From positions 18,681,868-18,745,867 of the forward strand of contig NC_072791.1 of NCBI RefSeq assembly GCF_028583425.1: 64,000 nucleotides of DNA, given 5' to 3'. A program made the position numbers and the translations under genes. How positions within the stretch are numbered: position 1 is the stretch's first letter; the number at the start of each line of letters is the position of its first letter. A model generated the notes under the pieces. The model had not been told where the DNA came from, ran no database searches, and saw only the letters and a program-made list of their open reading frames with translations. This DNA is from Eublepharis macularius (taxonomy: Eukaryota; Chordata; Lepidosauria; Squamata; Eublepharidae). Below are positions 10,885 through 21,106 of the stretch, piece by piece.

Positions 10885-11075
10885 ACCCAAAGTGGGTGGC
10901 ATCGTTCTCCTTGCCTCCATTTATCTTCACAACAACCCTGCGAGGTAGATCAGGCTGAGAATGTGTGACTGACTCAAAGTCACCCAGTAAGCTTCCATGG
11001 CAGATGGGAGATTTGAACATGGGGCTCCCACATCCTTGTCTGATACTCTACCTACTACACTACATTGGCGCTTCC
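10885..11075 (-). mobile_element. MIR-like SINE fragment, antisense
   Basis: An antisense copy of the S1 core (CACAACAACCCTGCGAGGTAG, GTCACCCAGTAAGCTTCCATGG) with the tRNA-like head at its right end (CTACCTACTACACTACATTGG). It is more diverged than the neighbouring copy. Confidence 0.65.
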
Positions 11076-11079
11076 ACTT

Positions 11080-11800
11080 TGGATCCAAATCAAATGTTTA
11101 CCAGCTTTAGCAGGTTAGCCAGCTGTGGCCTTTCTGGGGCAGAATTGGCCACTGTGGTACATGCCCTGATTACACCTGGATTAAATTATTGCAATGCACT
11201 CTACATGGAGCTGCTCCTGAAATATGTTTGGAAATGTCACTTAGTGCAGAATGCTGCAGCCAGGAAGTTGACTGGAGTAGGTCGTAGGGACCGTATCATT
11301 CCATCTTGGCCCATCTACTTGGCTTCCAATCTATTTCTGGGCACTATTCAAGATGCTGATATTGAAGCCATTTATGGCATGGGAGCAGCATATCTGAAAG
11401 ACCCTCTACTCCTTTATGAACCTACCTGACGGCTATGGTCATTTCCCAAGGCCGTGCCTCAGGTGCCACTATCTTCTGAGGTTAGGTAGGGGGTAACCTC
11501 GAGTTGCCCCCAACTTGGTCAAGGCACCAAAGCTATGGAACTCTCTTCCCAGAGAAACTTGCTGGTCCCTTTTTATTACCATTTTCTACCCTCAGGTGAA
11601 GCCTTTTTTTGATTCACCTGGCATTCCATGCACGACCCCACCTTCCCGCCCTAAGTTTTATTTGCTGTGTTTATGTGTGTGTGTGTGTGTGTGTATTTTA
11701 GTGTGGTTTTAATCATTTAAATGATGGGGTTTTGTTTGGTTTTAATGGTTCTTAAGATGGGTATTTATGATGTACGTTTTAAAACTGTTAGCTGCCTTGG
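11080..11800 (+). mobile_element. L2 LINE 3' fragment
   Basis: Translation shows the L2 reverse-transcriptase C-terminal signature HALITPGLNYCNALYMELLL...LVQNAAARKLTG, followed after a frame change by APKLWNSLPRE. The element is 5' truncated and broken. A (TG)n run lies at 11673-11695, and the 3' end runs into the L2-type tail GCCTTGGTGGCCCTAATGAGG. Confidence 0.8.
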
Positions 11801-11868
11801 TGGCCCTAATGAGGGCAGAAAAGCAGACTGTAAATTTTGCAAAGAAGTAAGCAAACAAAAGTTTTGGG

Positions 11869-12245
11869 AGGAGGCATGGCGCAGTTGGGGAGCATCCGCT
11901 TTGCATGCATGCAGAAGATCTCTGGTTCAATTCCCTGGAATCTCTAGTAAATATATTGGGTAGTAGGTAATGTAAAACACTCCCATCTTTCATTTTCGTG
12001 AAAGGTGCACACGCCAGACATACCTTGCAGAGCCAGTGCCAGGCAGAGTAGAGGTCACTGACCTGCATTAACCAGCGGCCTGTCTCAGCATAAAATACTT
12101 CCAGGTGTGTTCTCCACAAGTTCTTGGGAAGAGGCTGAGAGAGGGAGGATCAGGTAAAAAGTGATGCAACACACCTATTCCAGAGACCCTTGAGAGCTGT
12201 TGCCAGTCAAAGCAGACAAATGAGCTCATTCAGTATAAGGCAAGT
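11869..12245 (+). mobile_element. tRNA-derived SINE (family S2), diverged
   Basis: The head GGCATGGCGCAGTTGGGGAGCA and the box B TGGTTCAATTCCC mark an S2 SINE. Its tail GTTGCCAGTCAAAGCAGACA...TTCAGTATAAGGCA reappears near 12180-12240, so the copy seems to hold inserted or extra sequence in the middle. Confidence 0.6.
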
Positions 12246-12915
12246 GGAAGCTCTTCATGGCTTTGGTCTAGCATGCCTATGGGACAGCCTCCCTCCCTAT
12301 GTTCCTCCACAGCAGCTTCACTCATCTGAACAGGGTCTCCTCCAGGTGCCAGGCTGCATACAGGTGAAACCAACAGCAGCCCGTACAAGGGCTTTCTCTG
12401 TGGTGGCCCCTACCCTGTGGAATGACCTGCCTGAGGAGGTCAGGAGAGCCCCCACTCTCCTGGCTTTCTGCAAATGATGCAAAACCAAACTATTCAAAAA
12501 GGCTTTTTACTCAAATAGGAGGGCTGTATTGTAAGGATGGGGTCTCAGATGCTTCGCTAATGAGTTAGGGACTATAGCCTTCATCACTATGTTGTCTTAC
12601 ATATTATCTGTTGCTTTAAATATGTACTCCTGTGTACCATCTGCGCTCCATGTTGTCTAATGTCAATCCTAGAATTGATTATGTTCTGCTTCAGTATTTT
12701 TTCTACTCTGTATTGGATTCTTGCTAATACTATGTCTTTAAAACTTGTATCTATCTACCCTATGGCATTGTTTATGGAAATGTCCTTAATACTGTATTGA
12801 AATGTACTTGATACTGATTGTACTAATCTCATACTCTGTAATCCGTCTTGTGTGAGTGAGTCTCAGTGAGAAAGGCAGACTATAAATGACATAAATAAAT
12901 AAATAAATAAATATA
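12246..12915 (+). mobile_element. L2 LINE 3' end
   Basis: Translation gives ARTRAFSVVAPTLWNDLPEE and VRRAPTLLAFCK, the conserved C-terminus of L2 ORF2. It is followed by a 3' UTR that ends in GAGAAAGGCAGACTATAAATG and an (ATAA)n tail at about 12890-12912. The 5' part is missing. Confidence 0.85.
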
Positions 12916-13003
12916 TTCATGCAAGTTTTGTCTTTTGGGGGAGGAAACAAAAAGGAACCAGAAAATACATTAGTGCACACTGTAGTACCCATGGGTGCCG
13001 CAC

Positions 13004-13269
13004 CAAGAAGAAAAGAAGATGAAGACGAAGACGAAGAAGAAGAAGAGTTGGTTTTATACCCCACCTTTCACTACCCGAAGGGGTCTTGGAGTGGCTTACA
13101 ATCGCCTTCCCTTCCCCACAACAGACACCCTGTGAAGTGGGTGTGGCTGAGAGAGCTCTGAAAGAGCTGTGACTGACCTAAGGTCACCCAGTTGGCTACA
13201 AGCGGTGAATCAAACCTGGTTCTCCAGATTAGAGTACTGCTGTTCTTAACTGCTACACCAAACTGGCTC
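13004..13269 (-). mobile_element. MIR-like tRNA SINE (S1), antisense
   Basis: An antisense copy whose (GAA)n-type tail stands at the left (13004-13050), with the core and tRNA-like head to the right (ending CTACACCAAACTGGCTC). The tail AAGCCACTCC...TATAAAACC differs from the plus copies, so it is a separate subfamily. Confidence 0.8.
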
Positions 13270-14590
13270 ATAGCACTACTGGATCTCTTGATCTTCCAGT
13301 CTGAATGGGTCTACACAGGTGCTTTCAGTGTGCTTCCAGACTGCCTGCCTGAACATGAAAGCAAATGGTGTGGAAACCTAATACACTGGAAATGTGCATT
13401 TTGTTGCTCCATACACTATCCCAAAACTACTCGTCAAAGTCTGGCCCAGCTCTTGTTCCGTCTGCTTGGGAAAGCACATTTCCCAAACCTATTGAGACAT
13501 CATCGCTCCCCTCCCCACACACTCTTTCAACCTCCGGTGCTGTTTACTAGCTTGTGAAATCTAATGAAATGTCACTGAGTTCATGAATCTTTCTGTCCCA
13601 GGCTTGTAAGTTACGACCTGAATTATGGGTCACTTTCAATCATCTCCGAAAGCTGATCTCTTTGGCTTCCCATGTGACCGCGCTTTGTGTTGCTCAAATA
13701 ACTGGAAAGCTGCCCTAAACAGACACCTGGGAATTACCTTTCATTCACATGAATCCCCAAGTGGAGAAAAGCTGGCAGAGTTACTACTGATGCTAATATT
13801 TCACATTTTTATAGAGCCAACAATGTGTGTGTGTGTGAGAGAGAGAAGGAGAGCTAGAGCAAGAGAGTTCGGTATAAAGCACAGTAAAAACACAGCCTTT
13901 GTTGAGAGTATGCACAACTGGCAATACAACTTTAGAATTCAACTAGTGGGTTAAACTGACAAGTAGGGTACAACCAGAAACCAGTGGGAGAACACTTCAA
14001 GCTTTCGGGACATTCCATCAAGGACTTCTTAATGGAATGCATCTTCTTGCATAGCTGGTAGTTGTCAATGGCTACAAGGTAGCAAAGCTGGTCAAGACTA
14101 GTCTGGAGTGATAAACTGCCTAGAAACAGGCAGTCTTCTTCAAATCTGGAGGGGGCATCAGCCCACTCAAAGAACCAATCAGGGCTCGTTTCTTAATCAG
14201 GTTTCACAGCCCTGTGAAAGTTTCGGGAGTATAGCTAGAGCTGAGATCATCGCCAAGCACTTATCTCCCCAAAGCCATGCTCTCAGGAGAAGAAAGCAGC
14301 CCAGGTGCAGCCAATGAACAGAGACTGTGCCTTCTCCAATAAACAGGCCTGGTGAGATTTCTTGCAAAGACAAGAAGCCTGAACCAAAGTTTTACTCTGC
14401 ATTAGGTGGAACAAGGCCTGCTTCTTACACTGGACTAGATGGGCCACCGATGTGATCCATTAGGGATTTTTAAAATGTTTTTAGGGGGCACATTGTCCTT
14501 GATCACATGTGGTAGCCAGTGTGAATACTAAAACAGTGTAACCACTTCTAGTATTCTACGAATAACGTTTCTGAATTCAACCTCGTCATG
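13270..14590. other. Unassigned DNA
   Basis: No gene or recognised repeat. A TG/GA simple-sequence patch lies near 13824-13865. Confidence 0.35.
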
Positions 14591-14591
14591 T

Positions 14592-14816
14592 GAGAGCCAG
14601 TGTTGCAAAATGGTTAGAGTGTCTGATTAGAATCTGTGACCTCGGGCCAGTCACATGCTTTCAGCCTAACCTACCGCACAGGGTTGTTGTGAGGATAAAA
14701 TGAAGGAGGGGAGATATAAGTCATTTTTATTTTATCTATTTTTTTTATTTATGTCATTTATAGTCCACCTTTGGGTCCCCATTGGGGAGAATGGCAGGGA
14801 TAAAATGAAGTAAACC
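14592..14816 (+). mobile_element. MIR-like SINE variant (S1b)
   Basis: AGAGCCAGTG...GGTTAGAGTGTC head, CAGCCTAACCTACCGCACAGG core and TTTGGGTCCCCATTGGGGAG tail. It is the same variant as 22727-22968. Part of the head is missing. Confidence 0.7.
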
Positions 14817-15207
14817 AATTTACGTCCTGGTACAGATGAGGTTTGACTTAAGCACGACACCAGTGGGGCAGAAGAATATACCTGTGTGATATTTCACAAT
14901 TTAAAATGGGTCTTCAGCCATTATGCATTCTCTGTTCGTATCAGATAGACAGCCCTGGTGGGTACAGCTCTGGCATGCTAATGCAGCAGGCACAGTTTTA
15001 GAAAGGTGTTAGGTCACATACAAAGTCACAGAGGTAACCTGAGGTGCCATCATGGTTATGTTTAAACCAAGACTCAGACAGTAAGTGGTGGTTTCATGTG
15101 TAACTGACCACTCTTGGTCAGAACAATTTGGCAGAGGCAACACTGAAAAGTGCGTTTGCCCCCACTTCCTTGCGTGGTCCTGCCCCAACCCGTCTTTAGG
15201 GTACCTT

Positions 15208-15519
15208 AAAGGTAAAGGTAGTCCCCTGTGCAAGCACCGAGTCATTACTGACCCATGGGGGGACGTCGCATCAGGACGTTTTCTTGGCAGACTTTGTTGT
15301 TTTTGTTGTTATGGGGTGGTTTGCCATTGCCTTCCACAGTCATCTACGCTTTATCCCCAGGAAACTGGGTACTCATTTCACCGACCTCGGAAGGATGGAA
15401 GGCTGAGTCAACCTTGAGCCAGCTACCTGAACCCAGCTTCTGCCAGGATCGAACTCAGGTCATGAGCAGAGCTTGGGCTGCAGTACTGCAGCTTACCACT
15501 CTGCACCACTGGGCTCCTT
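15208..15519 (-). mobile_element. Sauria/Squam1-type SINE with Bov-B-like tail
   Basis: A full-length 312-bp antisense copy. Read on the minus strand it has a tRNA-like head (AGTGGTGCAGAGTGGTAAGC, GAGTTCGATCCTGGC), a conserved body and a tail GGGTCAGTAATGACTCGGTG of Bov-B type. The insertion is bounded by a perfect 13-bp target duplication TTTAGGGTACCTT (15195-15207 and 15520-15532). SINEs of this type are moved by the Bov-B LINE machinery. Confidence 0.9.
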
Positions 15520-15701
15520 TTTAGGGTACCTTGTTCCATTTCATTTAATTATAGTTTACTTTTCTCACTTGGACTCAAGTTGGGTTATGAATTTTTTAAA
15601 AGCAATGCAGTAGAAACAGTATTCAACAGACAATAAACGATGCTATAAAATGAGACAAAATGAGAAGAAAATGCAATAAAAATAGTATAAGGCATCTCAG
15701 G

Positions 15702-15905
15702 GAGGGGCTGTGGCTCAGTGGTAGAGCATCTGCTTGGCATGCAGAAGGTCCCAGGTTCAATCCCTAGCATCTCCCGTTAAAATGATCTGGTCGTAGGTGA
15801 TATGAAAGACCTCCGCCTGATACCCTGGAGAGCTGCTGCCAGTCAGAGTAGAGAATACTGACTGCGATCAAGGGTCAGATTCAGTATAAGGCAACTTCAT
15901 GTGAC
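15702..15905 (+). mobile_element. tRNA-derived SINE (S2)
   Basis: The head GGGGCTGTGGCTCAGTGGTA (box A region) and GGTTCAATCCC (box B) are followed by a body ending CAGTATAAGGCAACTTCATG. The internal RNA polymerase III promoter boxes are intact by eye. It should not be read as a tRNA gene, since no acceptor stem closes. Confidence 0.85.
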
Positions 15906-15969
15906 ATAATAAACAATGCAAAAACTGGATTACAGAAATTAGATAATGAAAACCAGGTCACAATGCAGT

Positions 15970-16511
15970 ATGAACCAGAAACTACAAACAAATTCCGGTG
16001 TACAGGAACTACAAGGTTCCACAATCTCTTAAGAAACTTTTGTATATTTTTATGTTATTTTAAAGAGCAAAGTGCTAATATTGTGCATACAATAAACAAT
16101 ACAATTAAGAACAGTCAATGTGCAAATTAATCCAACTGGTAAAGTTCAACCATATGCATATAAGTCCAGTTGGTATAAGTTGAACTGGTAAAGTATAAGT
16201 TGAACTGGTAAAGTTCAACCATATGCATATAAGTCCAGTTGGTATGAGTTGAACTGGTAAAGTTGGTATAAGTTGAACTGGTAAAGTTCAACCATATGCA
16301 TATAAGTCCAGTTGGACTTATATGCATATGGTTGAACTTTACCAGTTGGATTAGTTTGCACATTGACTGTTCTTAATTGTATTGTTTATTGTATACACAA
16401 TATTAGCACTTTGCACTTTAAAATAACATAAAAATATACAAAAGTTTCTTAAGAGATTGTGGAACCTTGTAGTTCCTGTACACCGGAATTTGTTTGTAGT
16501 TTCTGGTTCAT
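15970..16511. repeat. Long inverted repeat with palindromic tandem apex
   Basis: Two arms of about 205 bp (outer ends at 15970 and 16511) are reverse complements with about three differences. The apex, about 16130-16340, holds three copies of a unit containing AACTGGTAAAGTTCAACC and ATATGCATATAAGTCCAG, themselves partly self-complementary. A 12-bp direct repeat CAATGCAGTATG lies at 15961-15972 and 16547-16558, suggesting an insertion of about 574 bp with a target duplication. An RNA copy would form a long hairpin. The family is not recognised; a Penelope-like origin is possible. Confidence 0.8.
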
Positions 16512-16558
16512 GTATCCGGTGGTGCCCGATCTTAGTTAGGTTTGCGCAATGCAGTATG

Positions 16559-17449
16559 GACAAGGTAACATAATATAAAGGATGCAATAAAGTTTCAAAA
16601 TTTCTGAAATCAATACCTTGCTATTCCTCTTCCCTGGTATGCAGCAGACAAGGAAGTGACTAGAATTTATCTCCTGCGGAGGAATGGGGGATTTCAGCAC
16701 AAATATTTTGTTTTTCCAAACTGCAAAGCTGTTATTTGCTTTCTCTTCCAGTTTTCTGCCTTCTAATCATGACAGTGATACATCAGAGGAGTTCTTTTGT
16801 CTGCTTTTATTTAAAATCCCAGGGCTTAACATTTCCACAGACATCTCTGTATTGGGTTGAATAAATTAGAAAAACCATCTTTGACATCAAGGCATTCTTT
16901 TGTTTTGGGGAAAATGGTAATATTTTCAAAGATGGGAAGGCAACATATCCTGGGGAAACAATGCTCTTGAAAGAAAATGGACGGTTGATTAATCAGCAAG
17001 TTTCCTCATAATAAAACATGTCTTAATGAGCTCTTTGGAGGAGAAGAAATCTATCATTTATTGTGAAACAATCAACTTGAGAGCCTTGCTAATGTCAGAC
17101 AGAATAATGAATGGCCTGAAAGGGATCATGAAGCCATAGCTAAAAATGTGCTGGCCCATCACTCATCCTTTGCAAAAAAATCGGAGGATACAGTTTTGCT
17201 TGCCCTGTGGGGGATTTGGGAGAGACAGCGAGACAGAGCTATCAGGGAAGTGGGAATAGCACCAAGCCTTGTAGATCAGGCCCGCACTGATTTATCCATG
17301 AGGGTTGTTGGTTATCGTAGAAGCCGGGGGTCACTGGCTTGTGTGTCATCAGAATGTGGTCTATTTTCCTTGGGGGCTGGATGTGGAGTTTCCCATACTC
17401 ACCGACCCCTTTAATGAGTGGTCAACCTGTATAATAAAAGGTCATAATG
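16559..17449. other. Unassigned, largely single-copy-looking DNA
   Basis: No repeat or gene is recognised. An open frame at 17148-17414 has no family resemblance. Confidence 0.35.
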
Positions 17450-17452
17450 TTT

Positions 17453-18109
17453 AGGGCCAAACTACACAATACAGTTTTTAATGAGTAGGGGCTGCATTCC
17501 CACTACTTATTTATTTTCCCTGCAGCTACAAAGCAGCTGGGGGAATGGTATTTTAAAAGTTCGTGGGACCCAATTCCAAGGAGGGGGGGTAGGGAGCTCC
17601 TGCCTCCCCACCCCTACATTGGTTTTCGAACTGAAACAGTCCAGGGGGAGCAAGTTATTTGCCCAGTTTTGCAGCTGCACATGCCCAGAATATTGCACCT
17701 GCAGCTCTGAAATTGGGCATATAACTTCCCCCAGGAGCCATGACCTGGATAGCTCAGGTGAGCCTGAGCTCGTCAGGTCTCAGAAGCTAAGCAGAGTTAG
17801 TCTTTGTTAGTAATTGGATGGGAGACCTCCAGTGAAGACCAGGGTTGCAGAGGCAGGCAAAGACAAACCAGCTCTGTTAGTCTCTTGCCGTGAAAACCCC
17901 ACCAGAGGTCGACATAAATCAACTATAACTTGAGGGCACTCTCCACCACCAACTTGCCCAAGGACTATTTTGTCTTAGGAAAAGAGGCATGGGAGGAAAG
18001 CAGGAACCCTGCAGACTTTAAAAAAAACATCTTTCCTTACAGCCGCTGTGTGGCTGTGGGGAGTCAGATCCGGATTCACACTAAAAAATCATATTGTATA
18101 GTTTGGCCT
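17453..18109. mobile_element. Candidate MITE (F3) with a nested 5S SINE
   Basis: The ends AGGGCCAAACTACACAATAC (17453) and, inverted, GTATAGTTTGGCCT (to 18109) form imperfect terminal inverted repeats of about 20 bp, with TTT on both sides as a possible 3-bp target duplication. A 5S-derived SINE lies inside. There is no transposase coding. Confidence 0.5.
17741..17952 (+). mobile_element. 5S-rRNA-derived SINE (S3)
   Basis: The head carries the 5S rRNA internal promoter block (CTCGTCAGGTCTCAGAAGCT, AAGCAGAGTTAG, GGATGGGAGACC). The body has GGCAGGCAAAGACAAACCA and GTCTCTTGCCGTGAAAACCC, and the tail TGAGGGCACTCTCCACCACC. Such 5S-headed SINEs are known from lizards. The 5S part is truncated at its 5' end, so this is not a 5S gene. 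Confidence 0.85.
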
Positions 18110-18185
18110 TTTGAAGCATGGGCTTTATTGTTAGGGAGCATGTTTGTTCAGGGATAATATTAAATGTAAATGCTGTGGCTGGTTG

Positions 18186-18385
18186 AAGGGCTGTGGCTCA
18201 GTGGTAAAGCACATGCCTTGCATGCAGAAGGTCCCAGGTTCAATCCCCAGCACCTCCAGTTACAGGATGAGGTAGTCAGTGATGTGAAAGACCTCTTTCT
18301 GACAACCTGGAGAGCCAATAGCACTGAGAGTCAGCAAGATTGGACACCTGGTATTCTGACTCGGTATAATGCAACTTCACGGTTT
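18186..18385 (+). mobile_element. tRNA-derived SINE (S2)
   Basis: The head GGGCTGTGGCTCAGTGGTAA and box B GGTTCAATCCC are followed by a body with GATGTGAAAGACCTC and the tail CTCGGTATAATGCAACTTCA. Confidence 0.85.
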
Positions 18386-18689
18386 CACACAAATGCTCTG
18401 GGTTTCAGGATATGGTTAGAAGAAATCTGATGTAGCAAGTCTGGGTGTAGTCAGTGCCTGGACAAATGGGTTGAAATGAGAAGGGAAAAGGGAGCAAAAT
18501 CATCCTTCCTGCCTCTCCTGTTGGTGAAGCTGCCTCTTCCATCAGCTTTGCTGGGAAGAGAAGGAAGTGGGGGAAGACCTTCAACCCTTGCATAAAGATA
18601 CTTCCATGAGTGGGTCAGCTCATTGAATTCAGATAGCATTTCCACCACATCAGTATTTGGTCAATACTTGCAACTATGGAAGTAGTCCA

Positions 18690-20440
18690 TAGTTCGGGGA
18701 GACCCAATAGATATTGTTTATCTTGACTTCCAGAAAGCTTTTGACAAAGTTCCTCATCAAAGGCTCCTAAGTAAGCTCAGTAGCTATGGGATAAAGGGCC
18801 AAGTCCTCTTGTGGATCGAAAACTGGCTAATTAATAGGAAACAGAGAGTGAGTATAAACGGGCACTTCTCACAGTGGAGGGTGGTGAGCAGTGGGGTGCC
18901 ACAGGGGTCGGTATTGGGTCCAATGCTTTTTAACTTGTTTATTAATGATTTGGAATTGGGATTAAGCAGTGAAGTGGCTAAATTTGCAGATGACACGAAA
19001 TTGTTCAGGGTGGTGAAAGCCAGAGAGGATTGTGAGGCACTCCAAAGGGATCTGTCGAGGCTAGAAGAGTGGGCATCCATGTGGCAAATGAGGTTCAATG
19101 TAGCCAAGTGCAAAGTAATGCACATTGGAACCAAAAATCCAAAATATAAATACAAGTTGATGGGGTCTGAACTGGCGGAGACTGACCAAGAGAGAGATCT
19201 TGGAGTCATGATAGATAACTCACTAAAAACGTCAGCACAGTGTGCGACTGCCATAAAAAAAGCTAATGCTATGCTAGGGGTTATTAGGAAAGGGATTGAA
19301 AACAAATCAGCCGGTATCATAATGCCTCTGTATAAATCGATGGTGAGGCCTCATTTGGAGTACTGTGTACAGTTCTGGTCGCCACACCTTAAAAAAGATA
19401 TCATAGCACTGGAAAAAGTACAGAGAAGGGCAACTAAAATGATTAAAGGGTTGGAACACTTTCCCTATGAGGAAAGATTGAGGCGCTTGGGGCTCTTTAG
19501 CCTGGAGAAAAGACGACTGAGGGGACACATGATAGAGGTTTACAAGATAATGCACGGGTTAGAGAAGGTAGAGAAAGATGTGTTTTTCTCCCTTTCTCAC
19601 AATACAAGAACTTGTGGGCACTCTATGAAATTATTGAGCAGTCGGGTTAGAACAGATAGAAGAAAATACTACTTTACACAAAGGGTGATAAACACATGGA
19701 ATTCGTTGCCACAGGAGGTGGTGGCAGCTACAAGCATTGCCAGCTTCAAGATGTCAGACTGTGGCTAAATAATGTCCTTCCTACAGGTTCTCCTCTACAA
19801 GCAAACAAGAGTCCATTGTTTGAATAAGGAAACTTTACTGCAGAAATGATCCATTATAGTCCACTGTCCTGAATAGGAGATTCAGGATGGTACAAGAGCA
19901 TTGTTACCAATGAAGAGAAAAGCATGAGATACAAAGTAACAGTTCCCAGCTGAACCAGCCTCCCCCCACAGTTCTCAAAACAACATCTTTCAGTCTTGGG
20001 AAGCTGGACTCTCTCAAGGCCAATCTTGGGTGGAACGTTGTTAGACAAAACAATCTCTTTCGGTGAGAAGTCTGCTTGGGAACTTGTGCACCTGTGGAGA
20101 AAGCACTTAAACACTAGAAGCATTAGAAAATGCTTCATACACACACTGAACCTGAAACAAGAGGGGACTGGACAAATATATGGAGCAGAGGTCCATCAGT
20201 GGCTATTAGCCACAGGAGATAGATGGTATTCTCTTTGTGGGGAGGTGGTGCTCTGTTGTCTTGGTGCTGGAAGGAAGGCAGTGGGAGGGCTTCTGGTGTC
20301 CTGGCCTCACTGACAGTCCTTTAGATGGCACTGGATTTCTAGCCACTGTGTGTGACAGAATGTTGGACTGGATGGGCCACTGGCCTGATCCAACATGGCT
20401 TTGCTTATGTTCTTATGTTCTTATGTTCTTAGTCAGAGAA
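18690..20440 (+). mobile_element. CR1 LINE, 3' half, split by a solo LTR
   Basis: The CR1 ORF2 reverse transcriptase runs from about 18690 to 19746. It shows LDFQKAFDKVPH, SSGVPQGSVLGP, FADDTK (catalytic DD), RDLGVMIDNSLK and the C-terminal NTWNSLPQEVV. The frame is open from 18809 to the solo LTR at 19752-20157; CR1 sequence resumes after it (GGGGACTGG...ATGGAGCAGAGGTCCATCAG). The 3' end is the octamer array TTCTTATG at 20408-20431. It is 5' truncated. Before the LTR insertion this was one of the better preserved CR1 copies here. Confidence 0.9.
19752..20157 (-). mobile_element. Solo LTR of the chromovirus family inside CR1
   Basis: This 406-bp antisense copy is clearly related to the LTRs at 1497 and 8074 but visibly more diverged. 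It is flanked by the 5-bp target duplication CAAGA (19747-19751 and 20158-20162). There is no internal region, so it is a relic left by LTR-LTR recombination. The self-priming sequence (TTGTTACCAAT on this strand, 19901-19911) is retained, showing the site is a family trait. Confidence 0.92.
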
Positions 20441-20517
20441 TGGGTTGGATCCAGCCATTTTTTTGACTACATCTTACCCCAACTCCATCTTTATTAAATC
20501 CCCAATGTAGTCTTTTT

Positions 20518-20805
20518 TTTAAATATTTTTTTTTATTTTCTAATTACTAACATCCAAACTACAAACAGAAAAAGGAAAAAGGAAACAAGGGGAGAGGGAA
20601 AAAACAACATAAGAACACAGACTACAACTACAAGTATTGAATTCCCTTCATAATACAATTATTTAAAGTTAAACTTTCTAATATGCTATTAGATTGGTAG
20701 ATCTTATAAGATACAAACTACAGTCAGGATCAGGTCTTCTTCCCCCCCCCCCCTGCGTCTCGGTCTCAGTTCTCTTTGAACAGCTACAATAGCTGCGCTC
20801 ACTCC
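20518..20805 (-). mobile_element. L1-type 3' end, antisense, with 21-bp target duplication
   Basis: The insertion starts with poly(T) (antisense poly(A)) and is flanked by perfect 21-bp direct repeats (20497-20517 and 20806-20826). On its own strand it has a poly(G) run, an AATAAA-type signal and an A-rich end, as in L1 3' UTRs. It is only 288 bp and therefore strongly 5' truncated. It could instead be another L1-mobilised transcript. Confidence 0.75.
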
Positions 20806-20848
20806 AATCCCCAATGTAGTCTTTTTGGTGGCTAAAGGGGACTCCCTT

Positions 20849-21068
20849 TTGGTGGTGGAGACTGCCCTCAAGTCAGAGCTGACTTATGTCGACCCCTGGT
20901 GGGGTTTTCATGGCAAGAGACTAACAGAGGTGGTTTGCCATTGCCTGCCTGCACAACCTTGGTCTTTCTTGGAGGTCTCCCTGCCAATTACTAACCGAGG
21001 CCAACCCTGCTTAGCTTCTGAGATCTGATGAGATCAGACTTGCCTGAGTTATCCAAGTCAGGGCAGAC
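20849..21068 (-). mobile_element. 5S-rRNA-derived SINE (S3), antisense
   Basis: The antisense body GGTTTGCCATTGCCTGCCTG and the antisense 5S block (GCTTAGCTTCTGAGATCTGA) are clear. Order and orientation match the plus copy at 17741. Confidence 0.85.
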
Positions 21069-21106
21069 TCTGTTTTGTACCGGGGAAAGACTGGCTGGAT
21101 CCAACC

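Larger units (their letters stand above)
20442..21106. mobile_element. Candidate MITE (F4) carrying an L1 fragment and a 5S SINE
   Basis: GGGTTGGATCCAGCCATTTT at the left and GACTGGCTGGATCCAACC at the right are inverted copies of a sequence that also ends the elements at 55783 and 62131. Between them lie an antisense L1-like insertion and an antisense 5S SINE, so little of the original element is left. The boundaries are tentative. Confidence 0.45.

Noticed and set aside
15702-15775. tRNA-like sequence with box A and box B
   Set aside because: It is the head of a SINE; similar heads occur in other copies, and a closed acceptor stem with cloverleaf is not formed.
16130-16340. CRISPR-like array
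   Set aside because: The three units are adjacent, partly palindromic and lack unique spacers; they are the tip of an inverted repeat in vertebrate DNA.
17741-17830. 5S rRNA gene
   Set aside because: Only the inner promoter block is present, followed by a SINE body and tail repeated elsewhere in the window.
18809-19746. Host gene with reverse-transcriptase similarity
   Set aside because: It is CR1 ORF2: the motifs, 3' UTR and TTCTTATG end are all present, and it is 5' truncated.
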